This document shows, piece after piece, positions 1-13,600 of a stretch of DNA of 64,000 nt. The position numbers and the translations under genes were made by a program. A model generated the notes under the pieces. That model was not told the origin of the DNA. It searched no databases and saw nothing but the letters and a program-made list of their open reading frames with translations. The stretch's first letter is position 1; each line of letters begins with the position of its first letter. The stretch lies in NCBI GenBank assembly GCA_029931535.1, contig JAQPZY010001536.1, positions 1,724,501 to 1,788,500 of the forward strand. The letters run 5' to 3'. Source of the DNA: Margaritifera margaritifera. Its lineage: Eukaryota; Mollusca; Bivalvia; Unionida; Margaritiferidae.

Positions 1-831
1 CAGACGAACATTTTGGCAATATTTTACTACTTCAAAATAAAGGAAAAATGCTTTTTTTGTTGTTGTTGTGACAAAAACATGGTTTAGACCTTTCAGATAT
101 TTTACATATAACGCAAGGTTTCTTAACTAACGTCGCTGTGAGAGCTTTGTTTACTGCTAGTGTTGGCATTCCATCGTTAGGGGCGCTGCTATTGTCACCA
201 GGAAACCTCGAGGATAAAGTAGTCTCAGCCTCGTTTGAGGGTATGGTGATACGGGTTTGGAAAACGATAGTATCATTTTCCAGCTTGTATAAAATGACGG
301 TAAAATTCTGGTTCTTTCTTGGGTAGAAAATTGGTAGGTGTATAATAAACATTTATATTAATCTTTTGGACTTGGAATCGACGTCTTGGATTTCTTTTCG
401 AAGAAATATTGTCTGATTGACGAATACGGCTTTGGTAACAGTTGAGAACAGTGTGAGGTGGAATATTCATTAAAAAAAATAAAAAATCAGAAAATGTGAT
501 CCCAAAGATAAGTAGATCTAGAAACGGATGTAGGAGGGAAAATATAGTTTTAGGGTGGCAAAAATCTAGCAGGTAATTAGGTTGCAAATAATAGACCAGG
601 AGATAGTAAGAATATGTGTTTACATTGACAGGATACCAGAAGATCCTCAGTGTCTTGTATCCTTGGCGGAAAAGGCAAAAGTTAAAGGTCAATTATGGAT
701 GGTTATATTTACACTTATTTTGCATACCTAAAAATCTATATTCATTGTTATTACAAATTTCTAATGCATCGCTTACGAATAATTCCGTTCCAATGTATGC
801 CCCTCACAAAGTTGCCTGATGTAGGTATGTT

Positions 832-834
<3 letters not shown>

Positions 835-888
<54 letters not shown>

Positions 889-906
889 GTGTGTGTGTGT
901 GTGTGT
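835..906. repeat. AT dinucleotide microsatellite followed by a GT run
   Basis: About 53 bases of alternating A and T run directly into a GT run of about 19 bases. Reading frames across it encode only Tyr-Ile repeats and are not genes. Confidence 0.97.
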
Positions 907-1204
907 AAAGAAATAATATTATAATACAGGTTAGATAATTTTTAAATCGTACACTACAGAGATTCGAATCTGGGTATGCGGGTTATGACACCCATCGCAT
1001 TGCCTGCATGCACCAAACCCTATACCCTCCCGACCATGCACAAATAACCCAAAAATGATGCTACAAAGTCGCTGGTATAAGCAATCGTGCGTAGCAGACA
1101 CACCCGCGTATCGACCTATCGACCCAGTAATTAATCCTCATCTAAGTACACAGTCACTCAGTATTGTATTCCTACTGCAGAAATCAAAGTATATAGAGGT
1201 TATT

Positions 1205-1206
<2 letters not shown>

Positions 1207-1281
<75 letters not shown>
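1207..1281. repeat. AT dinucleotide microsatellite
   Basis: This is an uninterrupted alternating A/T tract of about 75 bases. It is of the same kind as those near 0.84, 7.6, 20.9 and 57.4 kb. Confidence 0.97.
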
Positions 1282-1283
<2 letters not shown>

Positions 1284-3344
1284 CCCTGTAATGAATACAC
1301 TACGCCGAAAGATTAAGGGAATAAATCTAAAACTTGCTTCTATTTGCACTCACCGATTTTAAAAATATGATTGAATAATCTACAACCTTTGTGTTGGAAA
1401 CCTGGTTGAAATGAGTTGCTATATGATTTATTAATTTATCTTTGGTTTGTCGCTGATAGAGTAGAGTGTAAACAAATGCGGATTCATAAAGTGTTTTACA
1501 TGCAATTGTAAGTCATAACCAGTCCTTATGATTATTACACAGATTTTGAAATGTGTATGCTTTTAAACATTTCGTCAAGTGAATGGAGAAATCGAAACAG
1601 AGTTTGGAGTCAACAACAGAAGCCAAGGTCTCCATTCAAATGACTGATTCTGATACATACGCTCTCACAGAACAATATTTTGCATCTATTTACAGACCAG
1701 TCAAACAATTTGGAATAAACACATTTATTTTTATCTAGAAAAATACATTCATTAAAAGAAAATTGAGAAATATCACGTGGGACATAGTATAAAAAGTTTC
1801 TTTTGCACAGGCTGTGAATATTCACATGCAGCAGTTTGAGAAAATGTCCATGATGGCACGCGCTGACAGCCATACCCATGAAGTCGAAATTCATAACAGT
1901 GGATCTGTTAAGTTAGAAGAATCAACAAGCCTTCATTCTTCGGAAAGGCTTCCTAAATTATTACCAACTCATTACGCAACCATAAAATTGCATAACATAA
2001 CGTTTCATTACGACATCATGTTATATTGGATTGCGGTGGAAACTTAATATATTCTATATAATACTGTATCTAGTGGCTTTCACAAACTGTGAAACTCGTT
2101 GTTAAACTAAAATTAACCACTCTTGTCTTGAAATGAATTACTACTTCTTTCAAAATTGACTAAACTTACACAGATGGCGCTTTCATATGCAGCTAGAAAT
2201 TAAAGAAACCATACTCACTTAAAATAGTAGCAAGAGACAAAAGTTTATAGAAAACTAATTTTATACACATTTTATGCCGAAGAATTTGTTGGTATGCATT
2301 TGCCTTTTTGCATATACTGCCTACGGATTTGTAACTCTTTATTGTTTAACCAATATATCTCTAGCCACTATCCGAAAAATAAAGAACCACACATATGGAA
2401 AAGAAGACACAATAGATAGCTTAAACAAGCATTCTTCGATAACAAACAGATCACTTTTGAGAACTCGAATCAATCCATGAACCGGCAAGTATTTTTATAC
2501 TTAAAATAAATAATAAGGCGACTCAGCCATTAGCAAACCAATTTTGCACATCACAACATCAGTTTAGCAAAGTAAATGTTTTTCATAGCTAGTTGATATA
2601 TGGGCAAGGATATTCATCAACAGTTAATATTTAGCATACTTTAAAAGTTTAAATCGTCCCTGCAGTGACCTTCCTCCCCATCTCTGTCTCTATCTCTCTT
2701 GAAAACTACATTTTAAATTACGAAAAATGTGACTGGTTACATTTTGCCACATTTTACAGTTCGCGACTCTACATTCTTAAGCCATTAGCATTCAAAACGT
2801 TTGTTTGGTGTAATACAGCCGATATTCATTCGTAAGCATTTATTTAATTGAATTGATTTTGAATTATTGAATTACGTTTGCATTTAGTAGAGCAATATGA
2901 GAATTGAAAATTGTTTTCCTGTTGTGAATCTTGATTATATCAAAGATGTTTTTATTTATTTATTTGTGTATGTGTGTCTGTGTGTGTGTTGGTGGGGGGG
3001 GGGGGGCTCTCAGGCACTATTCAGTTTTGTAATATAATGCTAGGCAGACCAATATATTAGTTTCGTATTTCTAATCATTTTACTGACACACTGTATCTCT
3101 ATGTTTGAACAGCAGGTCATTCACAAGAATGCATCTACAGATACAATCTGGAATCAGAAAAATGACCTTTGACATTATTCCTCCTGACTGCTCTTAGCTT
3201 AGTTATCAATACTTTGAAAGAATCTAAATGAAACTTAGGTGTATAAAAAAGGCAAAAGAAAGATTAGCCGGAAACAGATGCGTGCTTAAATTTACCTTTA
3301 AGGAAGAAGTAACTATTGATAATTAAAGACGTTGCTTACGTATA

Positions 3345-3829
3345 ACTATCGACTAAGACTTGCCATCACGACAGTCATACTATCGACTAAGACTTGCTAT
3401 CACGACAGTCAAACTATCGACTAAGACTGGCTATCACGACAGTCAAACTATCGACTAAGACTGGCTATCACGACAGTCAAACTATCGACTAAGACTGACT
3501 ATCACGACAGTCAAACTATCGACTAAGACTGACTATCACGACAGTCAAACTATCGACTAAGACTGACTATCACGACAGTCAAACTATCGACTAAGACTTG
3601 CCATCACGACAGTCAAACTATCGACTAAGACTTGCCATCACGACAGTCATACTATCGACTAAGACTTGCCATCACGACAGTCATACTATCGACTAAGACT
3701 TGCCATCACGACAGTCAAACTATCGACTAAGACTGGCTATCACGACAGTCAAACTATCGACTAAGACTTGCCATCACGACAGTCATACTATCGACTAAGA
3801 CTGACTATCACGACAGTCAAACTATCGAC
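3345..3829. repeat. 34-bp minisatellite, 14 full copies
   Basis: Each unit starts with actatcgactaagact and ends with cacgacagtca. The start positions advance by exactly 34 bases (3345, 3379 and so on to 3821), and the array ends in a 9-base partial copy. Copies differ mainly at three positions: ttgcc, ttgct, tggct or tgact in the middle, and a final a or t. The array has no spacers and no coding potential. Confidence 0.97.
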
Positions 3830-4200
3830 GATTACTGTATTTCCTAATTTCATTTGTGATTTCGTCAAAGTTATTTAAGCACGCACAAATCATGGAATTG
3901 TTATCTAACATAAGATAATAAACAACCGTTTGGCATCAAAATCAACTGTTATCCAGGCGATTCACACCTGATATGTTTTATGCCAATAGTAAGAACATTC
4001 AATTGATGCCTATTTTAAATTAGACTACTTTAATTTTCAGGAATCTATGTAGAATGATAATTTGTGCATCCATATGAGGATAATATATTTCACTCCGTGA
4101 TGGAGACTTATGTGAACAATAACAAAATAACATTCTCTATTATTAGAAGAAAAATCTTTTAGTTTCCTTGATAAAGTTACTCCCCTCCCTCCAACAAAAC

Positions 4201-4462
4201 CAGTGGTGGCGCGAGGGTTTGAGGAGCTCGGGGGCAATGTTCTTTAATGGCGACCCTACTTTGCCACAGAGAACAGTTTTTATGCCAGTTGCCAACCTCC
4301 AAACCCACCCTCTCCACCCATATAAGCCCTGAAACCGGGGGTTTATATGGGGTTGGGGGTGGGGGAGGGTTGGCAAAAAAAGCTCCCGACTGCCCCCCTC
4401 GCCTGGCGCCCAGGAGCAATCCCCATCCCACCCCGTTTGGACCCCCCATTGCGCCGCCACTG
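4201..4462 (+). mobile_element. Non-autonomous hAT-type MITE, copy 1
   Basis: The left end reads cagtggtggcgcgaggg and the right end reads ttgcgccgccactg, so the termini are inverted repeats. The interior shares the block ctttgccacagagaacag with two further copies at 23684 and 54710. The flanking octamers aacaaaac and aacaacca agree only partly (5 of 8), but the other two copies have 7-of-8 matching 8-bp flanks. CAGTG-type ends with an 8-bp target duplication are typical of the hAT superfamily. No transposase is encoded. GC content is well above that of the surroundings. Confidence 0.8.
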
Positions 4463-5451
4463 AACAACCACCCCCAAAAAAACAAAACAAAAAAAAACAA
4501 AAACAAAACCAAAACCAAAACCACAATCATAACAGCAAATACATGCCTTCTCTGTTTCAGATCTAATTCTTCTCACGTTTATTTGTTTATCATCACAACC
4601 AGTAGTACAAAGAAAGTATTAAAGAAAGCATTCTTTTGTCTCCGAAGCTATTTGTAGACGTTATTACACTTCAAGATCCATTAGTCTACGGCTCATATGT
4701 GATCGGCATTGATTACTGTTACAAGCACCTAGGGACAAATAAACAATCCAAAATCCAAATTGTATTCGCAGTTACTACGATGATTAGCTTTGTTCATCTG
4801 CTCCAAACATTTAGTTTCAGTTCCAGTGCAAAATAAAACAATGTGGGAGATGCAAGAGAATACGAGAAAGGGTTGCAGTAGAAGGTTGATAGCTTATTTT
4901 CTTGCATTTTGAAAGTTGTCTAATTACACGATTGAGCCCTAATGAGAATACCAAAAAAGAACCAACGTATGAAACGAATATATTGTGTCTTGAATCTTAA
5001 AATATGAAATATTGTAATTTCAAAAAGAAGAAAAAGTTAAAATTAAATTAATTTAGATAAAACAAATTTGATAAAATTCGAATTTTTAATAATCTGTCCT
5101 TTGTTGTGCTATAGTTGTATTTGTATTAAAAATGTTTGATCTAAATTTTTGTAATGTTCCAGTTTTGTTTCATATGTAAAAAAAAAATTAAGTGACGAGC
5201 AATTAATATACATTACAGGTGCGTCTGAAGTAAATATAGTAATGCTAGATGCGAGTTGAAAATAATAGACAAATACAACTATTGCTATCCATATACAGAC
5301 GTTATTGTTTAAGTAGAAATATGGTGATCTTGTTTTCTTTCTACTTAAACATAACTACCCACATGCTGAAACTTCAATTCAGGAATAAGCATATTTTTCT
5401 TTCACTTTATCTCAAAAAGAAATTCTTTTTCATTGCACTTTTCTCCTTCAG

Positions 5452-5502
5452 GTGACTGCACCATGCTGTGGAATGAATGGTGGACGTACGATGGAATATC
5501 CG
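5452..5502 (+). CDS. CA10: CA10-like, visible coding exon 1
   Basis: The acceptor ttctccttcag precedes GTGACTGCACC, and the exon ends ATATCCG before gtaagt. Its first two bases complete a split codon and its last base starts one (phase 1). The translation is DCTMLWNEWWTYDGIS, matching the Trp-rich segment just after the signal peptide of CA10/CA11. The phase-1 end joins exactly to the next exon to give ISGPEFWG. The upstream exon must also end in phase 1. An ATG lies inside the exon, but starting there would remove the secretion signal, so it is unlikely to be the real start. Confidence 0.85.
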
Positions 5503-7615
5503 GTAAGTCGAAGTCTGTTAAAATGTCAGACGTCAGACCAACTTACATCGATTTTATGAAAGATAATCTTGACATGATTTAATGATACAAATCACGATCA
5601 ATGCGAACACGGATACAAGGAATGTATGGCTAGTGCAAAGAAACTTCGAATACCAGATGAAGCATAATCTATGCATTAAAGTAAGGATATTATGCATACA
5701 TCGAAGTAATTCTAGGTATTCCTAGAGGTTCCATATACACGTGCCTCAATGTATATGCCACTCACTTTCTTGCACCTTCACTACCAGCCAAGTCAATGGT
5801 TAAAAAATGTAGGAAACATAATTATATTTTGAGCCGATAAGGGGGACATTATGAGGTCCTATATTAAATACTTAGAACAAGGATCGGTGTATTATGGGCG
5901 CCCACTTCCCACGTTAACACGTCCATAAATCCCCAGATTATAATGGGGTGGTGTTGGTTTTGGTCCCAGTGGTGATTCATACTATGGGGACCACAACTTG
6001 GACCACTGTAAGGACTTTGGACACCCCTTAGTGTACTATAGGGATGTAAGGTCGTTTTGATCGTGGTTCTTTTTGGTTCCCATTGTACACCAACCTTTCC
6101 TCCTATATGTTATACATAGGTCTCCATAGCAAACTGGGGTGCAGCATGGAGGCACCCCATAGTGTCCCAAAGTGGTGGTGGTGGTGAGGTAGAAAACATA
6201 AAAACGTAATTGCAAACACACCTGCTTACAGAGAAACACACATCCTTACAGATGCACATCCCGTTAGAGACAGACAAACAGACCAACACCCACTTTAATG
6301 ACAAACACACATCTTTTAAGACCAACACATCGTCCTTAGAGAGAAACAGCAATTTTTACCAACAAATGAATACGGGGCAGACAAACAATCCTGAAGATGT
6401 AAATCATGATGCGCGTGTTCTTTTCTTGATCGAAATGGAATGGTCATGAAAATGTCATTTGCGTTGGTGGAGTGAGTTAGCAGATCTTGCTAAAAGGAAC
6501 GACACATCATGATTCTCTTGACCAGTGATCCGTACGTACTACAAGACTCGTTTCAAATACCATTGTCACACAATGTAAATCAGTTGTTCAAATGTCGGCA
6601 GTCTCTGTTCTTTCTTTGATAATCCCCTTTGCCTTGATGTAGACAGCTGGAAATGGTTGTAGAGTACAGAACGCTGAACCGCATTTTATTATTTTGAGGA
6701 TAGATAGTAAGACTGGTGTAAAACCGCACCTGACATACGGAGGAAAGGGATTTAAACTAGCTTTGGCACGTAGCGTCATTCTGTTGCGCTGCCAGTCGCG
6801 GTGCATTTTGCTCAGCCAATTACAGTACGCATTGACTAAACCCATTCCAAGACAATGCTATTCAATTTTTTATTTTTTGTGCTCAAATATCTTGTTTATA
6901 AATTGATACCTCTGTAAGGAAATATGATTACGAGAGTTAAATTACATGATATGTTGGATAGCCCCCTACCTGGTAAACACCTTTGTTACTCCAAAAGAAG
7001 AAAACAGATCATCATATTCCTCTAGAAATGAAAACAAAGACCATCAGAAAGTAATATTTCAACGTATAAACAAAAGATTTTTGTCTGCAACGTTGAAAAG
7101 CATATGTAAAACATTTGAAAACAGCGATAAAATGTGCAACACATGTAATTTATTCATACTTAATAAAAGACACAGATTCTGGAAAGAAAAGACAACTTCG
7201 TATGACAATGGGTCATTTCACATATTCTCCCCACTGCTAAACCGGTGATAGTATGGTAATAGTATGCAATCAACAACACCAACCCGTGATAGTATGATAA
7301 TGGTATGCAATGACCAACACCAACCAGTCATATTATGAGAATGGTATGCAATGAACAACACCACCCGTCATAGTATGATAATGGTATACAATGAACGACA
7401 CCAACCCGTCATACTACGATAATGGTATGCAATGAATAACACCTTGCTGTTAATATTACATAATTCAATGATATGTTGTATTTCGTATCTGTAGCTGGCA
7501 CGGATGCGTCTTTTTAAAAAAATCATATATTAATAAATCAGCTATCATAAGGTGTAAGGATTTCTGAAATAGCTTCTTTGTCGTTCTGACCTTCGTTAAA
7601 TATGTACGATGATTT

Positions 7616-7683
<68 letters not shown>

Positions 7684-10600
7684 CATAAATACTACTAAGC
7701 TGCTCTCTGTCACCTCGTCACTTTTTAATATCCGTATCCCATATGACTATCCGATTGCCTTTTTTTTACGTGATCTTCGACTGCGCTTTTCTTGAAATGA
7801 TGAGTTTGAAGTCTATTGCAATCGAAGCAGAAATTTACTAGCCAACAAGGGAGCTCTAATGACACCATGCCGACAAGATTGGAGATGTTAATCATAGATT
7901 TCCTCCTGCAATTCTGTAATCCGTTCTGGAGATGCTGATTCAATTTCGAGACATTAATTTCGAACAAGAAACCCTTCACTCGACGCCTCGTTAGTCTCGT
8001 TATCCGGCGGGGTAATACACCTTTTCGAGCGAATTACAGTTAATTTTGATAGAAGGCTTCCATGATTAAAAAAACTAAAACTTTTACCACTTAAAAATAT
8101 AAATTAACGATGGTAAAACTTCTCTCACAATTGTTTACAAGTATTTGCAAAGTTTTGAGTTCAAAATTAGGCTCACAATTCATCAAATCTATTATGAACA
8201 GCATCAAAGGTGTATCCCTTAGAGAAAGCAAATTAAGATGAACTCTTGATGGAGGCAGGCGCTACATATACAATTGTACTAAAATGAAACCATGAAACGA
8301 CTTATTTGAGATTTGTCCCGTCATTCATACTTCTTTTACACATTTGTTTCCATTTATAGTAACTACATACTTATTCTGCTGTTATGATATAGATGGAGCT
8401 ATCAAAATATACTTTTATTGGGCTGCATGTGCAAAGGAAGAAGAAATACACATACATTAAAGATCTCTTCCAAAACTTTAAAAGTGTCATTATGAATTGC
8501 TATTTGAGAATACTGCATTGTGCTTTTAAATTTAAACTACCAACACAGTAAATAATCATTCACCGGTAACACATATTTCTTATTTTGTGGAAGTGTATTA
8601 CCCTATAAAAGCCACACTCGAATGTATTGGTTATAGCTGACCCCTCTTAATATTAACGGACGATTTACACTTCAGTTTTTCCAAAAATCGTTTTCCTTTG
8701 GCTAGAGTGGGAAATATACATAACGAGTTTTTGAATTATGTCCATAATTATGTATTCCTTAAGTTACTTGGTGCCTTGGTGATTCGAGCAAAATGGCATA
8801 AAGTGGGGCTTTGAAGATGACTTTTAGAAGCGTAGGCATGACGTTTATACCGCCTCTTGATATTCCATTTCAGTATGTCAAAGATAAGCTCTCTAGCCTG
8901 GAGTTAATAAAGATTATCAACACGAGTATTAGCATGAGTTATGTGCTTAACCATCATAAAAGATTTTACCTTTGTAAATACTCCGACTTTTTCTTACATT
9001 AGAGAGGTGTTGTAGATGATAACTTTCTGAGAGTTTGCAGCACCAACAAAATACAAATACAAATTGGTGAGAAACCGCAACTATTTCTGTGACGATTTCC
9101 TAACTCCGGTACATTATGACTATAAAACCAAATTAAAGATCGTAGGAAAACGATCATTTGTAGAAGCACATATTTGAACAAGTCAGGCATTTTAGAAAAC
9201 AAGATCCACAAATTGTATTACTGCTGAATTCCAAGTGAGCAACCCAGAAGTGACAAAAAATAAATTTGACCCAAGAAGTCCTGCTCCTTCACATCGATCT
9301 TCAACTACAAGACCGTCAGTGTAATTTAAGACATATATACTTTCTGTAAAATCTTGTACAAAACATCACCAGGGATATTTGGATTTTACATTTAAGTAAT
9401 CTAGACTGAATCCAAGCTCATGGGATTACTGTCAATTATATACTGTCGTTCGAAGCATCCTTTATACAGGTTTTATGAGTGTACAGAGAAACCTATCAGA
9501 AAAGGTGACTAGTTTATATCACATCATCTCTATTTGGAGGATCTTATAAAATTATTTAAAAACAACAACAACAACATCAAAATAACAAATAAACTTTCTT
9601 AGGATATAAACACCTTTCACAACTTGCTGTTTGGAAACTTATTTTACCTTATAAATGTAGAAAATTCTTTTGAATGCCCATTTAAAAAGTGCATGAACAG
9701 ACACTTCTAGGAGCACAACATATCTACAAAGAAATCGAAACTCTTGGTTTTACATGTATTGCAATTGTAGAGATTTGTTGAATGTAAAAGAGTTCTTACC
9801 GTAAGATACAAAATGCATGTATTTACTTTTTGAATTTGAGTTCGAGGTTTATTCTCAGCCAATCATAAGTGATGTTTCAAAAGTGTCGTTATTTATAATA
9901 CGTTTAGTATAAAATGTTATGATTGAATTCATGCTCATATATTTTATGATATCTAGGCTATGGGTACAGACTTTCGTCAAGGTCTGTTGGGAGTACATGG
10001 TTTTGTTTGTTTGTGTTTGTGGGTGTTACGCCATTTTCTGGCACACGATAGACTATACATGGCGGCCAGTATATTTGGTGGAGGAAGAACCCTGGAAAAT
10101 CCCGGAAAGAACAATGGATCCACGGGAAGCTACTGGCAAGCTTTCTCACATACCCACGTTGGCTGAGCCGAGATTCGAACTCATTCGTACAGAGGTGAAA
10201 AGTGTGAATGATCTGTAAAGGCGAGCGCCTTAGACCACTTGGCCACCCGGGGCCTCGAGAGTACATGGTACATAAGATTGTCACAGTAGAACGTTTGGCA
10301 AGACTTTCCATATTTTGCATCAAAATTACTGGGTCACATGCTGAAATCAAAGCCACAATCCAACATAATTCCGTTTGCTTATCTTCACCACATGACCCTA
10401 TAAATTCTATTTCTCATTACCTAAGTTTGAAGGCAATATTAAAACAGTCAGCCAGCCTCCCCTGATGCGTTCAGGTACCTCTGACCAAGACCATTTAATT
10501 GATGACGGACCATTATAGCAAGCCAACATATAAAATTGGACTTTGTTTAAACACTTATATTAAAATAAACCGGTTTTATGAATAGGCTTTATAAGGAGAA

Positions 10601-13600
10601 CGCACTAGCTGAAGGAATTTATGTACCTGATGCAATCTATGACAACCGATAATCGTGACAATTAAAGAGGTAATGATTGTAATGCAAATTTCATTTGCAT
10701 TTACTTGTATTTTTCACATTTTTAATTGATTAAAAGCTTAAATGGACTCTAGTGTAAATCAAACATATTCAAGGGATTTATAATTTTTTAAAAGCTTAAA
10801 TGGACTCTAGGGTAAATCAAACATAATCTTGGGATTTATAACCGATTAAAAGCTTAAATGGATTTAAGGGTAAATCAAACATAATCTAAGGATGGCTACC
10901 TGGGAAGAAGTAAATTGAACGGATTTGTCCCTGAACTCGAAGAGTCTGTTCTAACACTCAGACCCTTCAAATGGAATTGAAACAAATCAAATTAAAAAAA
11001 TCAGGTAACTGTTGTGATTAACTTATATATAATCATGCAAAACAGATACTATAGAGACACTAATAGTAACCTCATATTACGATGTATATTAATTACTTTC
11101 ACTAGCATCTAGCATGTTTTATTGAAAATAATTTAATTAAGTTGATTACATTAGTTTTAACTTAATATGAAATATTGGGGCATGGGGGTAGGGGATGGCG
11201 GCTACAATCTAAAGCGGTAAGTGCTACATGAAAAGCCTGTGAAGCCTATCGAACCTTGCAGAAACCAATCAGCTAGTAACAATCTAAAACTAAATACTGA
11301 ATCTACATCTAGCAGATTTTGGGCATTTATGTTGGATAAAAGATTTGATAAATTGACATGGTCAGACGTGATGCAAAGAGTGGTAGGTGTGCTACAATGG
11401 TTAATTAGCATTCAACGCTCATACGCTTCAAAAGATTCGAGCTGCTGACACTGCACAAAGGCTTCTTTGAAAAAAAAAAACCTTTTCCTTTAGGCTGAGC
11501 AGAGAAGCAGATCAAAGCAATTCTTTATTAATTGACCGGCTTATCTGCAATAATTTATGAATATTTTACGGCCGTTCAAAGGAATACATTTTATGGAGGA
11601 TCGCTTCATTAATTACTACATGATCAATGTCACCATTAATATTAGTTTCTCTTTCTTTACACTTGGATCCTGTTGACATCGGGAAAATTACAAATACAGT
11701 CGTCTTCAGATTCAGTCTTTGATATTTTCATTACATGTCATGTTATCTTAGAAGCTTGTGCAAATCATTTGATAGTAGTGTGTCAAAAGATATTCATTTT
11801 AGGGTCTTTCTTGTTTTGTCGACTACAAAATTTTGTTTGATTAAGCCTTTTAAGAATCACAGGACGAAATAATATTGTGTAGCTAGCTATTCTGTGTGTA
11901 CTTGATAATGATGATACTAAGCTTTTGGAGTTCAAGCACCATGAGTGTGAATTTATGTGTACCTGTCCACAATAACATGAGGAAACCTGATTCGAAATAT
12001 TCAAGCTTGGAACTGACTGCAGATTTACAATTATCTAGAGTCAAATTGACATATGGCACATTAGTTTCCTAATGTATGTCCATCTGTCGTTCTCTCTTGA
12101 ACTGTTCCTTCTTATCCGAAATTTGTCTTTAAATATTGTACATTATAATTAGCATGGAATTCTGCAACATCTGATCGTACTTAACGATTTTGATTTTCTA
12201 GGTCATCGTTAATAAAAAAAATAATTAATGTCATATCCACCAGTTTTTGTTGATTAATTTCTTATATTTTTGTTCCTAATTCCTATGTGTCTGTTCCATG
12301 GAAACTGACGTCAATTTTTAAAAATATAAATAATATTATTTTATCCTCTCTATTTTAAGATATGTCTCCAACAAAAAGACTAAATCATGTCAAGTTCGGA
12401 AAAACCTTTATTTATAAAATTGTATTAGGAAAATAATGTAACATTAGTGAGGCAACAGTCTGTTTTTCACCATTATGCTATGATGTGGTTGTTCAGAAGG
12501 GTTTTACCGCAGAGTTTCTTTCTTTCAAATTTAAGCGTCCCCAGAAAGATTCCACGTACGAATGGAAATTGGGATAGGCCCCTCCAATATGTGTGGGTTA
12601 CTGAAATTGTTATGGAAAAATATTCGCCTGGAAGAATTGTTTTAGCAGCGGCCGAAGAGCTTGCTAGTCAGCCCACCAAAACAATGAGTCCGTTTGAATA
12701 TTTTTCCGTACGAATTCAATAATCTAATTATTATATACTATACACCAAATAATAACATAAAAACCGTTAGTTGGTACACCGTTATATTAATAAAACTGAA
12801 ATTCTTTTTTTTTTCATCTTCTCGCACATGTGCATCAAACTGAAAATGTCTTCCTTTTGTCTGCCATTAGCGTCTCTGTGTTCCATGTTTTTTAAAAACA
12901 AAAGTTGTCTTACGTCACATGATTAACAACGGTACGTGCAAAAGTTTGTCTACAATCATTCAGAACATTATCGTCTTTTCCCGATGCGAGTGGAATAATC
13001 GTAGAGACACTACCTGAATTGGTAAGTTTTTCGCGGACTAACATCCGGCTAGATGTGCGAGGGACAGATTCTTACACAAAGATAGGGGTTGAAAAGAACA
13101 CTAGAGGACGTTTCAATAATAAATGAAAAATACATGCTCTTTTATTTTTTAATATTATTCCTGCAACTTTGTAATAAAAAAATGAAAGATATCGGTTTCA
13201 ATAGCCTGAAACGATTGCTCACATTGCTGTTAATGATGACACGTTTTATAGTGATTGTGACGTCAATGAAGTTGTTATGACGCAATGACAGCCACGTGCT
13301 TAAGGGCAGTGCAAAATGGCCATTATTTACATCCGAGGTTTTTCTAGCATACGATAGAGACGGCCGAGAACGTTCCGGTTGACTCCAAAATGACCTTATC
13401 TACGTTCAAATCTGGGAAAATCCTGAATGGTTACTTTAATGCAAAATAAATGGAACTTGGTTGAAGTAGACAATAAGGCATAACATTAGCGCGATCTATC
13501 AAGCGCGATATATCAAGCGCGATCTATCAAGCGCGATATATCAAGGTCCTCAGTAATCGGTTTAGGCAAATTTGTCTTAGCCCTGATTGTTTTATCTTTT

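Larger units (their letters stand above)
1..5451. other. Upstream flank or 5' intron of the CA10-like gene
   Basis: I see no convincing coding exon here. The stretch is AT-rich and holds two AT microsatellites, a 34-bp minisatellite and a hAT-type MITE, listed separately. The first visible coding exon (5452) begins with a 3' splice site and two bases of a split codon, so a coding exon with the start codon must lie upstream. I found no open stretch here that combines a start, a signal peptide and a phase-1 donor. This interval may therefore be entirely intron, with the first exon outside the window. Confidence 0.5.

Noticed and set aside
960..1030. tRNA-like B box gagattcgaatct with a possible A box on the minus strand
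   Set aside because: The A box is poor, no acceptor stem or SINE body was found, and no flanking duplication is visible.
2274..2480. Plus-strand peptide starting MPKNLLVCICLFAYTAYG, looking like a signal peptide and candidate first exon of the CA10-like gene
   Set aside because: The next exon requires a phase-1 donor. The available GT after the hydrophobic part is in phase 0 and lacks a good donor context.
4143..4657. Several overlapping open frames of 77-136 codons on both strands
   Set aside because: They lie in the GC-rich hAT MITE and its A/C-rich flank, where stops are scarce by composition; low-complexity products.
12447..12722. 91-codon plus-strand open frame with slightly higher GC
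   Set aside because: No recognised domain, no splice or promoter context, and inside a 17-kb intron. Left unassigned.
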